Source: a virus
IMG/VR virus record: IMGVR_UViG_3300033147_000114
Coordinates: 1 to 26,396 of that record
DNA: 26,396 bases
Reading direction: 5' to 3' (one strand)
Under the pieces are notes generated by a model. That model saw nothing but the letters and a program-made list of their open reading frames with translations. It was not told the origin of the DNA and did no database searches. A program made the translations under genes and the position numbers. Positions within the stretch are counted from its first letter, which is position 1; each line of letters opens with the position of its first letter. Below are positions 15,667 to 22,218 of the stretch, piece by piece.

Positions 15667-16431
15667 TTAGACGATGGTGGCCTTGGTGATGTAGGCGAAG
15701 CCGGAGAAGCTGACGGTGTCGAACTCGTCGCCCTCGGCCTGCTCGACCGACTCGACCACGCAATGGTTGAGTTGGTATGTCTCATCCACGATCCCCTGGG
15801 CGGCGAGAGCCACGTCGAGTTTCTCGAGGTCGATGCGGAACGTCTTGACATCCGACGTGCCGGGGTCAAGCGTCGAGCGCCCGATGGCGTTGTAGATGAT
15901 GTCCACGTCGGTGTCGGCCACCGGGGGCTGAACGGCGAACGTGCCGCCGACAACCACCACGGCCTCGGCGTCGCCGACCATCTCGACGCCTTCGAGGTCG
16001 TCGCGGGTTTTCAAGTCCTCGCCATACTCGCCGTCCGAGCTCGGCGCGACGCCGTTCGCGACCTTCGTCTGGATCGCGTCGCCGGCCGCCGTCGCCAGGC
16101 TGTCCTGCTCGTAGGCGTAGGCGGTCGGCTCGGCCGGGTTGTTCACTTGCGCGGTGAGGCCGGTGATGTTCTCGGTCGTGCCGTCCCAAATGAACTCCTC
16201 GAGACAACGCCGGAGGGTCTTATCGACGAACTTGGCCGAGAAGGAATACGTGATGGCCTCCTCGTCTCCCTTGCGGAGATGGTCGAGCTTCCCCCGGTTC
16301 TTAACTTGGATGGTGTTCTTCGTTCGCGTGAACGAGAAGTCGCCCTCCGTGAACGCCGCCGTCTTGACCAGGGCAACGGCGTCGCCGCTCTGAATCTTGA
16401 TGACGCCTTGCCGTAGGTTGTGAGTTGGCAT
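15667..16431 (-). CDS. major tail tube protein (paralogue 1), 254 aa
   Basis: Likely main tail tube subunit, forming the hexameric rings of the tail. It begins MPTHNLRQGVIKIQSGDAVA and shares long blocks with the downstream 292-aa copy (KTAAFTEGDFSFTR near residue 23, SFSAKFVDKTLRR near 63-75, VESVEQAEGDEFDTVSFSG near the C-terminus). Position after the tail terminator and before the chaperones and tape measure fits a tube protein, and no sheath gene is present. AAAGGAG lies about 7 bases before the ATG, consistent with high expression, and the gene is followed by an 11-bp hairpin. I did not recognise a specific Pfam family, so the call rests on gene order, size, duplication and beta-rich composition. 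Confidence 0.82.
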   Translation of the reverse strand: MPTHNLRQGVIKIQSGDAVALVKTAAFTEGDFSFTRTKNTIQVKNRGKLDHLRKGDEEAITYSFSAKFVDKTLRRCLEEFIWDGTTENITGLTAQVNNPAEPTAYAYEQDSLATAAGDAIQTKVANGVAPSSDGEYGEDLKTRDDLEGVEMVGDAEAVVVVGGTFAVQPPVADTDVDIIYNAIGRSTLDPGTSDVKTFRIDLEKLDVALAAQGIVDETYQLNHCVVESVEQAEGDEFDTVSFSGFAYITKATIV

Positions 16432-16442
16432 CTGTTTCTCCT

Positions 16443-16931
16443 TTAAGGGTCACCAGTGACCAGGACGGTCACCTGAATCGTAGCAATGTCTAGCCCAACG
16501 ATCGAGACGCCGCCGATGCTCACGGCCGCGCCGTAGAGTCTGGCCTGTCTCGAGGCGCCGAACTGTAGGCGCCCGATGTCTGTTTTGTCCTCTTGCAGAA
16601 TGATGGCCGCGTTCACGTTCCGCTCGCCGCCGACGACCTCCAACACCTTGTCGCAAAGCGTCGAGAGCTCGAGGCGCCGCCGTCCCTTCTGCTCGGTCTT
16701 GATGAAGCATCGAACCTCGAGCTCGAGGCGACCGAACTCCTCGCCGGGTCGGCTCTCCTGCTCGAAGTCGATCGAGAGGATGCGGGGCTCGATCCATTCG
16801 CGAGCTCGCTCGGGGCTGAACACTTCGCCGGGGATGTGAATCCGTAGCCCTTCGGGGAGGAGCTTTTCAAGGTGCTCGAGCAGGTTGCGCTCGATGTCCT
16901 CGTTCGTGATGGGGGGGTCGCCGAACGCCAT
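16443..16931 (-). CDS. probable tail terminator protein, 162 aa
   Basis: A 162-aa alpha/beta protein that starts with helices (NEDIERNLLEHLEKLLPEG) and continues with strands (ILSIDFEQESR, RLELEVRCFIKTEQ), a helix (LSTLCDKVLEVVGG) and a closing beta hairpin (IGGVSIVGLDIATIQVTVLV). This plan and its position directly before the tail tube gene match tail terminator proteins such as lambda gpU, which cap the finished tube and join it to the head. The ATG overlaps the preceding stop by one base (TGATG). The function is inferred from layout and fold pattern, not from a conserved motif. Confidence 0.75.
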   Translation of the reverse strand: MAFGDPPITNEDIERNLLEHLEKLLPEGLRIHIPGEVFSPERAREWIEPRILSIDFEQESRPGEEFGRLELEVRCFIKTEQKGRRRLELSTLCDKVLEVVGGERNVNAAIILQEDKTDIGRLQFGASRQARLYGAAVSIGGVSIVGLDIATIQVTVLVTGDP

Positions 16932-17467
16932 CAGGTCCAGGCCGGGAGCGTGTTGATCGCGTTGGTGAGGTCGGAGAGGAAGCGGGGTTGGATGTCCTCG
17001 AGCGTCGAGCGAACCATCCCGCGTGGCGCCTGCTTGCTCACGTTGTTCCGCATATCCGGCCGGCCGCCTGGGGCCTTCTGCGTCCTGGCCGATCCGGTGA
17101 ACCGGCCGCCGGCGTCGCGAGCGCTCGGCGGGGGTCGGCCGCCCAGGACGGCGCGACCTCGCCGGAGGCCGGAGCGGCTCGTGTGACTCGAGGGGGTGAC
17201 GGGGTAGCCGCCGAACTCGAGCACGTTGATGTATGCGACGTTGTTGAAGATGCGGCCGTTCGCTCCTCGAGCCGACTGGCGCCAGCCGTTGCGAGCGTCG
17301 CCGCGATCGACGGGCGTCCGGTTCTTCGCCATCTTGAAAGCGCGATCCGTGGTGAGCGCGACGACCTCGGCAACGGCTCGCTCGGCTTCGCGTGGAAGGT
17401 TCTCGAGCGCCGGGATGAGCGTGTCGGTTCCCCACTCAAACGAAAGCAATGCGCGGCTCTTTGCCAT
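16931..17467 (-). CDS. HK97-gp10-like tail completion/neck protein, 178 aa
   Basis: A basic 178-aa protein with features of the HK97 gp10 family: an N-terminal helix (PREAERAVAEVVALTTDRAF), then NRTPVDRGDARNGWR, the family's 'P-V-D-x-G-x-x-R' segment, and FNNVAYINVLEFGGYP, which parallels the typical 'N..YI..lE.G' segment. The middle is Arg/Gly/Ser-rich. The start at 17467 is preferred because GAGGGG lies 6 bases upstream; an ATG at 17473 overlaps the previous stop (ATGA) and would add two residues. Family members join head and tail, or tail and terminator. Confidence 0.85.
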   Translation of the reverse strand: MAKSRALLSFEWGTDTLIPALENLPREAERAVAEVVALTTDRAFKMAKNRTPVDRGDARNGWRQSARGANGRIFNNVAYINVLEFGGYPVTPSSHTSRSGLRRGRAVLGGRPPPSARDAGGRFTGSARTQKAPGGRPDMRNNVSKQAPRGMVRSTLEDIQPRFLSDLTNAINTLPAWT

Positions 17468-17469
17468 CG

Positions 17470-18282
17470 TCATCCCCTCGTTAGGTAGCTGCTGCGCGTT
17501 TTGACCTGCCGCTCGGGAACGCTGTCGCCGTCGGAATCGACCAGGACGGGAACCATCGACCATGCCCGATCGGAGTCGGACAGGTAGCGATCGGCGCGGG
17601 CGACGAGCTCGTCATCTCCGCTCCGAGCTCGGCGGTCCCAAATCAGATGCAAGCTGTAGAGCGTCGCCCACGTTCGCCAGTCGCCAGGGTTCTCGAGTCC
17701 CTTGAGCTCCCAATCCCCTTCGCCGTTCAGGTGCCATAGGTGGATCGCGTGAACGTCGGGGAGTCCTCGCCGGCCGGCCGTCTGAACCTGGCCGGAGCCA
17801 GGGAACCGAAGCGGGTCGGAGACGAACGCCGGCGGGGGGAAGTTGGCCTGGATGCGAACGTAGAACTCGCGGATGACGAAGTCCCAAACGGCAGAGAAGT
17901 CGCACTCCGCAGGATCTTCGCCGAGCAATCCCCGGATGCGATCGTCGCGCCGTTCGATGTCGAGGTCGGTCGCCAGGGCGACGAACACCACGATGTTGTC
18001 GGCGTTGACGTTCGTGATGAACACAGAGCCGGAGATGCCGGAGTCGTTCATTTCCGCGAGCGTTGCGCGGGCGTTCGTCGCCGCCTGGCCCTGGGCGACC
18101 AGGTTCGCCTTGTCGCGATCGCTGTAGAGACTCACCTGGAGCTCGCCGCCGACGACGGTGAAGGTCGCGTGGAGGCGCCCCCGATCTGTGTTCTCATCCG
18201 TGAAGCCGGCGAGGCGCCAGGCTTCCGTGGATGGGAAGCTGTCGCCGACGGTCACGAACGGGAAGTCGATCGGGAGGCTCAC
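17470..18282 (-). CDS. probable head-tail connector region protein, 270 aa
   Basis: A 270-aa protein I cannot assign to a family. It starts at GTG (MSLPIDFPFVTVGDSFPSTE) with a weak AGGT site. The first 110 residues are mixed beta (LHATFTVVGGELQVSLYSDR, ITNVNADNIVVFVALATD). The central part is rich in aromatic residues (DFSAVWDFVIREFYVRIQAN). The C-terminal half has helical W-rich sequence (WRTWATLYSLHLIWDRRAR). It ends in the ATGA overlap with the gp10-like gene. Its place between the capsid-side 203-aa gene and gp10-like and terminator genes suggests an adaptor or stopper role; no motif confirms it. Confidence 0.8.
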   Translation of the reverse strand: MSLPIDFPFVTVGDSFPSTEAWRLAGFTDENTDRGRLHATFTVVGGELQVSLYSDRDKANLVAQGQAATNARATLAEMNDSGISGSVFITNVNADNIVVFVALATDLDIERRDDRIRGLLGEDPAECDFSAVWDFVIREFYVRIQANFPPPAFVSDPLRFPGSGQVQTAGRRGLPDVHAIHLWHLNGEGDWELKGLENPGDWRTWATLYSLHLIWDRRARSGDDELVARADRYLSDSDRAWSMVPVLVDSDGDSVPERQVKTRSSYLTRG

Positions 18283-18289
18283 GCGCTAC

Positions 18290-18901
18290 CTACTCGGCCG
18301 ACTCGGCCGGCGCCTTGATCTTGCCGGCGACGGCTTGCTGTGCGATCGGCAGGAGGATCGAACGGCCGCCGACCTTGGGGGGCTTGATACCGAACGCCTC
18401 GAGCACGCCCAGGAGCTCGAGCTCGGACATCGCGTCGAGGTCGTCGGCCGAGATGCCTGGGCCGGCGTCCTCGGCGTCGGCTTCGTCCTCGCCGCCGCCG
18501 AACAGGTCGGAGTCGTCGCCGCCGAGCTCGGCGACCTTTTCGGCCGCCGCCGCTGCCTTCGTGTTCGCCCTGGCCTCGGCCGCCTTCGCTTCCTCGAGCT
18601 CGGCCTGGCGTGCGTCCTCGTCCTGGTCGGCCGCTGCGCGAATGTCGCGGGCGATCCGAGCGGGGTCGATCGCCGCCAGGTGTTTCTTGTAGTCCTCCAT
18701 CTGGGACGGCGAGAGCTCTTGGATGCCCTTCGCGAGCGCGATCGCCTGGCCGAGCTCGACGTTGTCAGTCTCGAAGTAGGGGGGCGTGATTCGCGTGCTG
18801 AATCGGTAGGGGGTGAAGCCGTGCGCGACCAGGAAGCCGCGAAGCATCCGCTTCCGCTCCGGCGTTTTCTTCTTTCGACTCGGTGCCTTGCTTCGGGCCA
18901 T
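18290..18901 (-). CDS. acidic coiled-coil protein after the capsid gene, 203 aa
   Basis: A 203-aa protein of unknown family. It has a basic N-terminus (MARSKAPSRKKKTPERKR), a globular segment (LRGFLVAHGFTPYRFSTR), a long Ala/Glu-rich helix at about 80-128 that is likely coiled coil, an acidic stretch at about 129-150 (GDDSDLFGGGEDEADAED) and a C-terminal helix pair that resembles a short SAP/HeH-like fold (MSELELLGVLEAFGI, PPKVGGRSILLPIAQ). That last comparison is tentative. AAGGAG lies about 9 bases before the ATG. Small charged proteins here in other phages are head-completion or packaging-accessory factors. The gene is separated from the capsid gene by 122 bases with a long hairpin. Confidence 0.82.
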   Translation of the reverse strand: MARSKAPSRKKKTPERKRMLRGFLVAHGFTPYRFSTRITPPYFETDNVELGQAIALAKGIQELSPSQMEDYKKHLAAIDPARIARDIRAAADQDEDARQAELEEAKAAEARANTKAAAAAEKVAELGGDDSDLFGGGEDEADAEDAGPGISADDLDAMSELELLGVLEAFGIKPPKVGGRSILLPIAQQAVAGKIKAPAESAE

Positions 18902-18930
18902 TGGGTTCGCTCCTTTGGGTGGTTGTCCTT

Positions 18931-18997
18931 CGAGACGTTATCACAAGCCAACGGCCGAGGTCGATGCTCGATCGACCTCGGCCGCGCTTGTGTCTCG
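18931..18997 (-). terminator. long hairpin after the major capsid gene (terminator-like, no U-run)
   Basis: In the mRNA, arms CGGCCGAGGTCGAT and ATCGACCTCGGCCG (18952-18965 and 18971-18984) form a perfect 14-bp stem with a 5-base loop. Outside it CACAAGC pairs with GCTTGTG (18942-18948 with 18986-18992), and a further CGAGA/TCTCG pairing closes the base. The sequence after it is not U-rich (AUAAC follows the stem), so it would be a poor intrinsic terminator alone. It may attenuate transcription into the next genes, or act as an RNA end-protecting or processing site that keeps capsid mRNA abundant. Confidence 0.7.
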
Positions 18998-19015
18998 TCG
19001 TGAGGTCGATCGAGC
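18966..19015 (-). promoter_or_regulatory. competing upstream arm (antiterminator-like) of the post-capsid hairpin
   Basis: Positions 19002-19015 (gaggtcgatcgagc on +) are an exact 14-base inverted repeat of 18966-18979, which include the loop and part of one arm of the large hairpin. In the mRNA the order is third arm, middle arm, last arm, so the middle arm can pair with the first-made arm or with the last-made arm but not both. The first arm begins 8 bases after the capsid stop codon, so terminating ribosomes would cover it. This is the geometry of attenuators; function is inference. Confidence 0.5.
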
Positions 19016-19023
19016 CGCTTAGG

Positions 19024-20199
19024 CTATGCGGCCGAGAGGTTGTGGATCAGCGCGTGGCCGCCGTCGCTGGTGTTCTTCGCCTCGAGCGTGAGCTCGATCG
19101 ACACCAGTCGGTTGTCAACGTGGCCGGTCTTGCTGAGCTCCGTCTCCTCGAAGGGGTTGCCGTCGGTGCCGAGCTTCGCGATCGCCAGGCGAGCGCGATC
19201 GACGATGAGAACGGCGTCCTTCGGGATGTATTTGTCGGGCTCCATGACATCGACGATGCCGAAGTCAGACACGAAGCGCTCGACGACGACGCCCAGGACG
19301 TTGTCCTCGCCGGAGAACCGGACGCGACCTTCCATGAGCTTGGAGATGGCTCGCTTCTGCTTGGTGCTCGCGGCGAGGAGCGTCGGCCGGCCGCCTCGGT
19401 TCCAAGAATCCTCGAGCGCCTGATTCAGAAGATCCTCGGTGAGCGCTCCGGTCGCCGCATCGACGACCACGGAGTCCGATCCGCCGAGGAGCATCTGGAT
19501 GATCCCGTCCATCGTGCGCTCGCCGCCGGCCGAACCGTCGCCCTCGGGGCTCGAGCTCTGCCGCTTACCGTTGACGACGGTGCGAGCGATCCGACGGATG
19601 AGGTCTTGCTGGACGCGCAACACCTGGTGGTCGAGTTGGTCGCCCACGTTGCCGATGTTCTTCGACTTCCGCATCGCGCCGGTGACGCTCGCGGTGTCGT
19701 CAAAGAGCTCGGTGTAGTTGTCGCCTCGGGTCAACGTCGTCGGCCGCGCCGTCTTTGCGGTGCCGGCTTCGTTGTTCGGGTTGTTGACGACCTCGAGCAC
19801 GTCGCCGATGACCTGCGTCTCGCCAGTCGTGCCGCGCTCGGCGCGGGTGACGGTGAGCGCGTCGGTCGCGACGGACGTGACGCGAATGAGCTCGCGGCTT
19901 CCGTCGAACTGGAGGATGTCTCCAGCGCGGAACCGAACGCCCTGGCCGGCGGTCACGTTGATCGTCGTCGCGACGGCCGAGAGCGTCGCATCGTCGAGCG
20001 TGCCGGCGTCGGGGTTCAGGGCGTCCTCGGCCCACTGGTGGTGGGTCGTCTCGGCCGTCGCCATGCTGCCGGGGAATCCGAGAGCCGTCAGGAAGGACGA
20101 CTCGAAGCGGGTGATGAAAGCCACGGGATCTTCGAGCCCGGAGCTCTCGAGGAGCTCGGGAAGCGTCGAACCCGCCAGGAAGGTAGTCAGGTCGGTCAT
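19024..20199 (-). CDS. major capsid protein, DUF5309/SU10-like, 391 aa
   Basis: The main shell protein. Residues about 161-210 carry a signature I associate with the DUF5309 (SU10 major head protein-like) family: NYTELFDDTASVTGAM, followed by a long helix (DQLDHQVLRVQQDLIRRIAR). Around residues 75-140 is an inserted beta segment (TINVTAGQGVRFRAGDILQF, VTSVATDALTVTRA). A C-terminal beta region (GIVDVMEPDKYIPKDAVLIV, LVSIELTLEAKNTS) completes an HK97-like fold. AGAGGAG lies 6 bases before the ATG, consistent with heavy translation. A protease-scaffold gene precedes it and a strong hairpin follows. The first 40 residues may be a delta domain removed by the protease, which is inference. Confidence 0.9.
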   Translation of the reverse strand: MTDLTTFLAGSTLPELLESSGLEDPVAFITRFESSFLTALGFPGSMATAETTHHQWAEDALNPDAGTLDDATLSAVATTINVTAGQGVRFRAGDILQFDGSRELIRVTSVATDALTVTRAERGTTGETQVIGDVLEVVNNPNNEAGTAKTARPTTLTRGDNYTELFDDTASVTGAMRKSKNIGNVGDQLDHQVLRVQQDLIRRIARTVVNGKRQSSSPEGDGSAGGERTMDGIIQMLLGGSDSVVVDAATGALTEDLLNQALEDSWNRGGRPTLLAASTKQKRAISKLMEGRVRFSGEDNVLGVVVERFVSDFGIVDVMEPDKYIPKDAVLIVDRARLAIAKLGTDGNPFEETELSKTGHVDNRLVSIELTLEAKNTSDGGHALIHNLSAA

Positions 20200-20272
20200 G
20201 GGTTTCTCCTCTAAGAATTGTGCGGGCCGCAGACGCTACACAACGCCGGCGCGTGTCGTCGGTTGGTCGGCG

Positions 20273-20689
20273 CTAGGCGCCGATGAGCTTGGAACGGATG
20301 CGGCTGTATTTGAGAGCCGCCGCGATGTCGCCCTGGCGGGCTCGCATCTGGAGGTCTTTGATCGTGCCGGCGAGCGCGTCGGGGATCGCGCCGATGCCGC
20401 CGGCGCCGACCGACTCGCGGATGGTCGCGGCCGAAAGCGCTTGGAGCTCGGCCGCCTTCTGCGCCGACTCGTCGGCCTCGAGCTTCGCCGCTGCGAGCTC
20501 CTCGGCCGTCGGGGCCTTGCCGGCCTTGGCGAGCTCGGCGAGCTCCTCGGCCGTCTTGCCCTGGGCGTCGGCCGCGAGCGTGACGGCTTCGACCAGGTAG
20601 GGCTTGTCCTTGATGAGCGTCTCGAGACTCTCGCGGAGGCCGGCGACCTCCATCCCGTTGACGGTCACGCCGGTCACGTCGGCGAGCAT
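20273..20689 (-). CDS. C-terminal part of the scaffold, in a shifted frame
   Basis: Scaffold-like helical sequence continues in the -1 frame relative to the protease-scaffold gene. In-frame coding character starts upstream of the first ATG, near 20743 (DELDKLTPELKLRDATAALM), so this is most likely the same protein after a frameshift and not a separate gene. Visible content: GMEVAGLRESLETLIKDKPY, then TAEELAELAKAGKAPTAEEL and a C-terminal helix (LKYSRIRSKLIGA). If translated alone it would start at ATG 20689 or at GTG 20677, which overlaps the first frame's stop as GTGA. Proteins with such a C-terminus often bind capsid protein during assembly. Confidence 0.7.
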   Translation of the reverse strand: MLADVTGVTVNGMEVAGLRESLETLIKDKPYLVEAVTLAADAQGKTAEELAELAKAGKAPTAEELAAAKLEADESAQKAAELQALSAATIRESVGAGGIGAIPDALAGTIKDLQMRARQGDIAAALKYSRIRSKLIGA

Positions 20690-22032
20690 GAGCGCGGCCG
20701 TCGCGTCGCGGAGCTTGAGCTCCGGCGTGAGCTTGTCGAGCTCATCTCGGCACGCATCCGCTCGAGCTCTTTGCCCTCGGCGGTCTGCTCGCTCGGGGTC
20801 GTCAGACCTTCGAGAACCTTGGCGAGCCGAGCGCGTCGGACCTTGCCGTCCTTTTCCTCGGTGACGGCCTTGAGCTCGGCGGTCAGAGCGGCGAACTCGT
20901 CGGCCGCCAGGCCGGCGCCTTCGTCCTCGACCATCGCGCCCATGCCGGAGAGGAGAGCCTGAACCTGTTGCAGAGCGCTCATCCGCTCCTCGCCCTCGAG
21001 TCCCTCGAGCCAGGCCGCGAGCTCGTCGATCGGGTTGGCGGCGCGGGCCTTGTCGGCCGCTGCCGTCGCCGCTGCCTCTTGCTCGGCATCCTCGGCGCGG
21101 GCCTTTGCGATGCCGGCCGTTACTTGCTCGGCTACGAGCTTCGTGATGGTCGCTGCGTCCATGATGCCCTCCTTCAAGGGGGTCGATTCGTCGATGGCCG
21201 CTCGGGCCGCGTTGAGTTGAGAACACACCATACCCTCGAGCTCGCCATCGCGAGTCGAGCCGGTGAGCTCGTCGGCGAGCGCAACCAGCGCCGCCTTCCG
21301 TTGATCCTTCGTCCTGGTCGTGTCGCCGGCGATCGCCGTCGCCCTGGTCGCGAGCTCGGCGCGAACGACCTCGAGCACGGCCGCATCGTCCAGCCCCGAC
21401 TCGGCGCGGAGCGTCTCGAGCAAGGTGACGGGGGGAGCCTCGGCGACGATCGAGACGAACGCGCCGCCGGCCGCCGGCCTGGTAACCAGGTCGAGGCTGT
21501 TGCCCTTCACGAACTTCGCCACGCGCATGTCGCTCTTGAGAACCTCGGCGTAGATCGAGAAGCCGAACACATCGACCTCGGCGCCCTTGCCGATCGCGCC
21601 ACGCGTGAACGCGTTGCGAAGCCGGTCGCGGATCTTGCTGTCGTCGATCGCGGCGAGCGCCTCGATGGCTTGCTCCTCCTCGTTCCACCAGACCTCGTTC
21701 GTCACCTGGCCGATGAGGTTGCCGGTCGGCTGTCCTCGCGGGTCGTTGCTCGCGCCTTCGGGCAGGTGGTGGAATCCGCTGTTGGGATCGTCGGCCGCGT
21801 CGTCGCCGAAGCGGAACGAGTAGATGGGCAGACCTCGGAAGATGTCGAGCGAGTCGCGTAGAACCTCGGCCGGATACTCGTCTCCTGTGAGAGCTCGGCC
21901 GGCCTTGATGATCGTGATGTGCCAGAGCTTGCCGACCTTGTCAGGTGCGTCGGCCGTCGCGTCCTTCGGACCCATCAGGGTGGCGAGGAGCGAGAGCTTC
22001 GCGAGGTCGGTGCTCGAGGCGGCGAGGGTCAT
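20674..22032 (-). CDS. prohead protease fused to scaffold coiled coil, 452 aa (frame breaks near 20743)
   Basis: The N-terminal 210 residues are a prohead serine protease: KLWHITIIKAGRALTGDEYP, a candidate His pair at 88-89 (GFHHLP), a candidate catalytic Ser at 159 (VDVFGFSIYAEV) and SLDLVTRPAAGGAF at 180-192, a hallmark strand of this family. Residues about 215-430 are a charged, helical scaffold. The protease matures the capsid and removes the scaffold. The start at 22032 is favoured by GAGGG 7 bases upstream; an ATG at 22080 has worse spacing. The last 22 or so residues of this frame become Ser/Arg-rich junk while scaffold-like sequence continues in the -1 frame, so the true protein is probably about 586 aa. 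Confidence 0.88.
   Translation of the reverse strand: MTLAASSTDLAKLSLLATLMGPKDATADAPDKVGKLWHITIIKAGRALTGDEYPAEVLRDSLDIFRGLPIYSFRFGDDAADDPNSGFHHLPEGASNDPRGQPTGNLIGQVTNEVWWNEEEQAIEALAAIDDSKIRDRLRNAFTRGAIGKGAEVDVFGFSIYAEVLKSDMRVAKFVKGNSLDLVTRPAAGGAFVSIVAEAPPVTLLETLRAESGLDDAAVLEVVRAELATRATAIAGDTTRTKDQRKAALVALADELTGSTRDGELEGMVCSQLNAARAAIDESTPLKEGIMDAATITKLVAEQVTAGIAKARAEDAEQEAAATAAADKARAANPIDELAAWLEGLEGEERMSALQQVQALLSGMGAMVEDEGAGLAADEFAALTAELKAVTEEKDGKVRRARLAKVLEGLTTPSEQTAEGKELERMRAEMSSTSSRRSSSSATRRPRSCSPT
21160..21174 (-). promoter_or_regulatory. internal start with strong ribosome site for a separate scaffold product
   Basis: Inside the protease-scaffold gene the mRNA reads AAGGAGG, 5 bases, then ATG (start at 21162), in frame at residue 291 (MDAATITKLVAEQVTAG). 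This is one of the best ribosome sites in the window and lies at the boundary between protease and coiled-coil scaffold. Lambda C/Nu3 and other phages make free scaffold from such nested starts, so a second shorter product is likely. Confidence 0.8.
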
Positions 22033-22116
22033 CGGCTGGCCCTCGCTCGGTGTAGGTGGGCGCGGGTCACGAAGGAACATCCTTCGCCACCGTTGCCCGG
22101 AGCGAAGCCGGATGAA

Positions 22117-22184
22117 GTGTTGGCAACACCAGGCATCATTTGAGTTTGTTCCCTGAGTCCCTTGCGCCCGTCCGTGTTGCCAAC
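22117..22184. repeat. palindrome and inverted repeat in the leader of the protease gene
   Basis: GTGTTGGCAACAC at 22117-22129 is a palindrome around a central G, and GTGTTGCCAAC at 22174-22184 is its 11-base inverted partner. In mRNA they could form an 11-bp stem with a loop of about 44 bases, or each could be a dimeric repressor site. The span lies in the largest non-coding gap of the window (22033-22215). Nothing else in that gap is clearly coding. Confidence 0.55.
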
Positions 22185-22218
22185 GTCCGCAGCGTATGCG
22201 CTGGTCGTGCCAAGATCA
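22163..22218 (-). promoter_or_regulatory. weak candidate promoter/leader region before the protease gene
   Basis: Overlapping the end of the methyltransferase gene the minus strand has TTGATC, 17 bases, then TACGCT, a weak match to sigma70 -35 and -10 boxes. A CAGCG-CATA-CGCTG hairpin (22190-22203) overlaps the -10. The matches are poor, so this is a possibility only; it is noted because this is the longest untranslated gap upstream of the capsid genes. Confidence 0.2.

Noticed and set aside
20200-20272. Promoter directly before the major capsid gene
   Set aside because: TTGTGT and CACAAT occur about 15 bases apart, but a transcript from them would start inside the capsid ribosome site, and the match is weak.
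20750-20785. Programmed slippery site for the scaffold frameshift
   Set aside because: The zero frame reads GAG GGC AAA GAG CTC; no X XXY YYZ heptamer is present in the right register, so a base deletion near 20743 is more likely than recoding.
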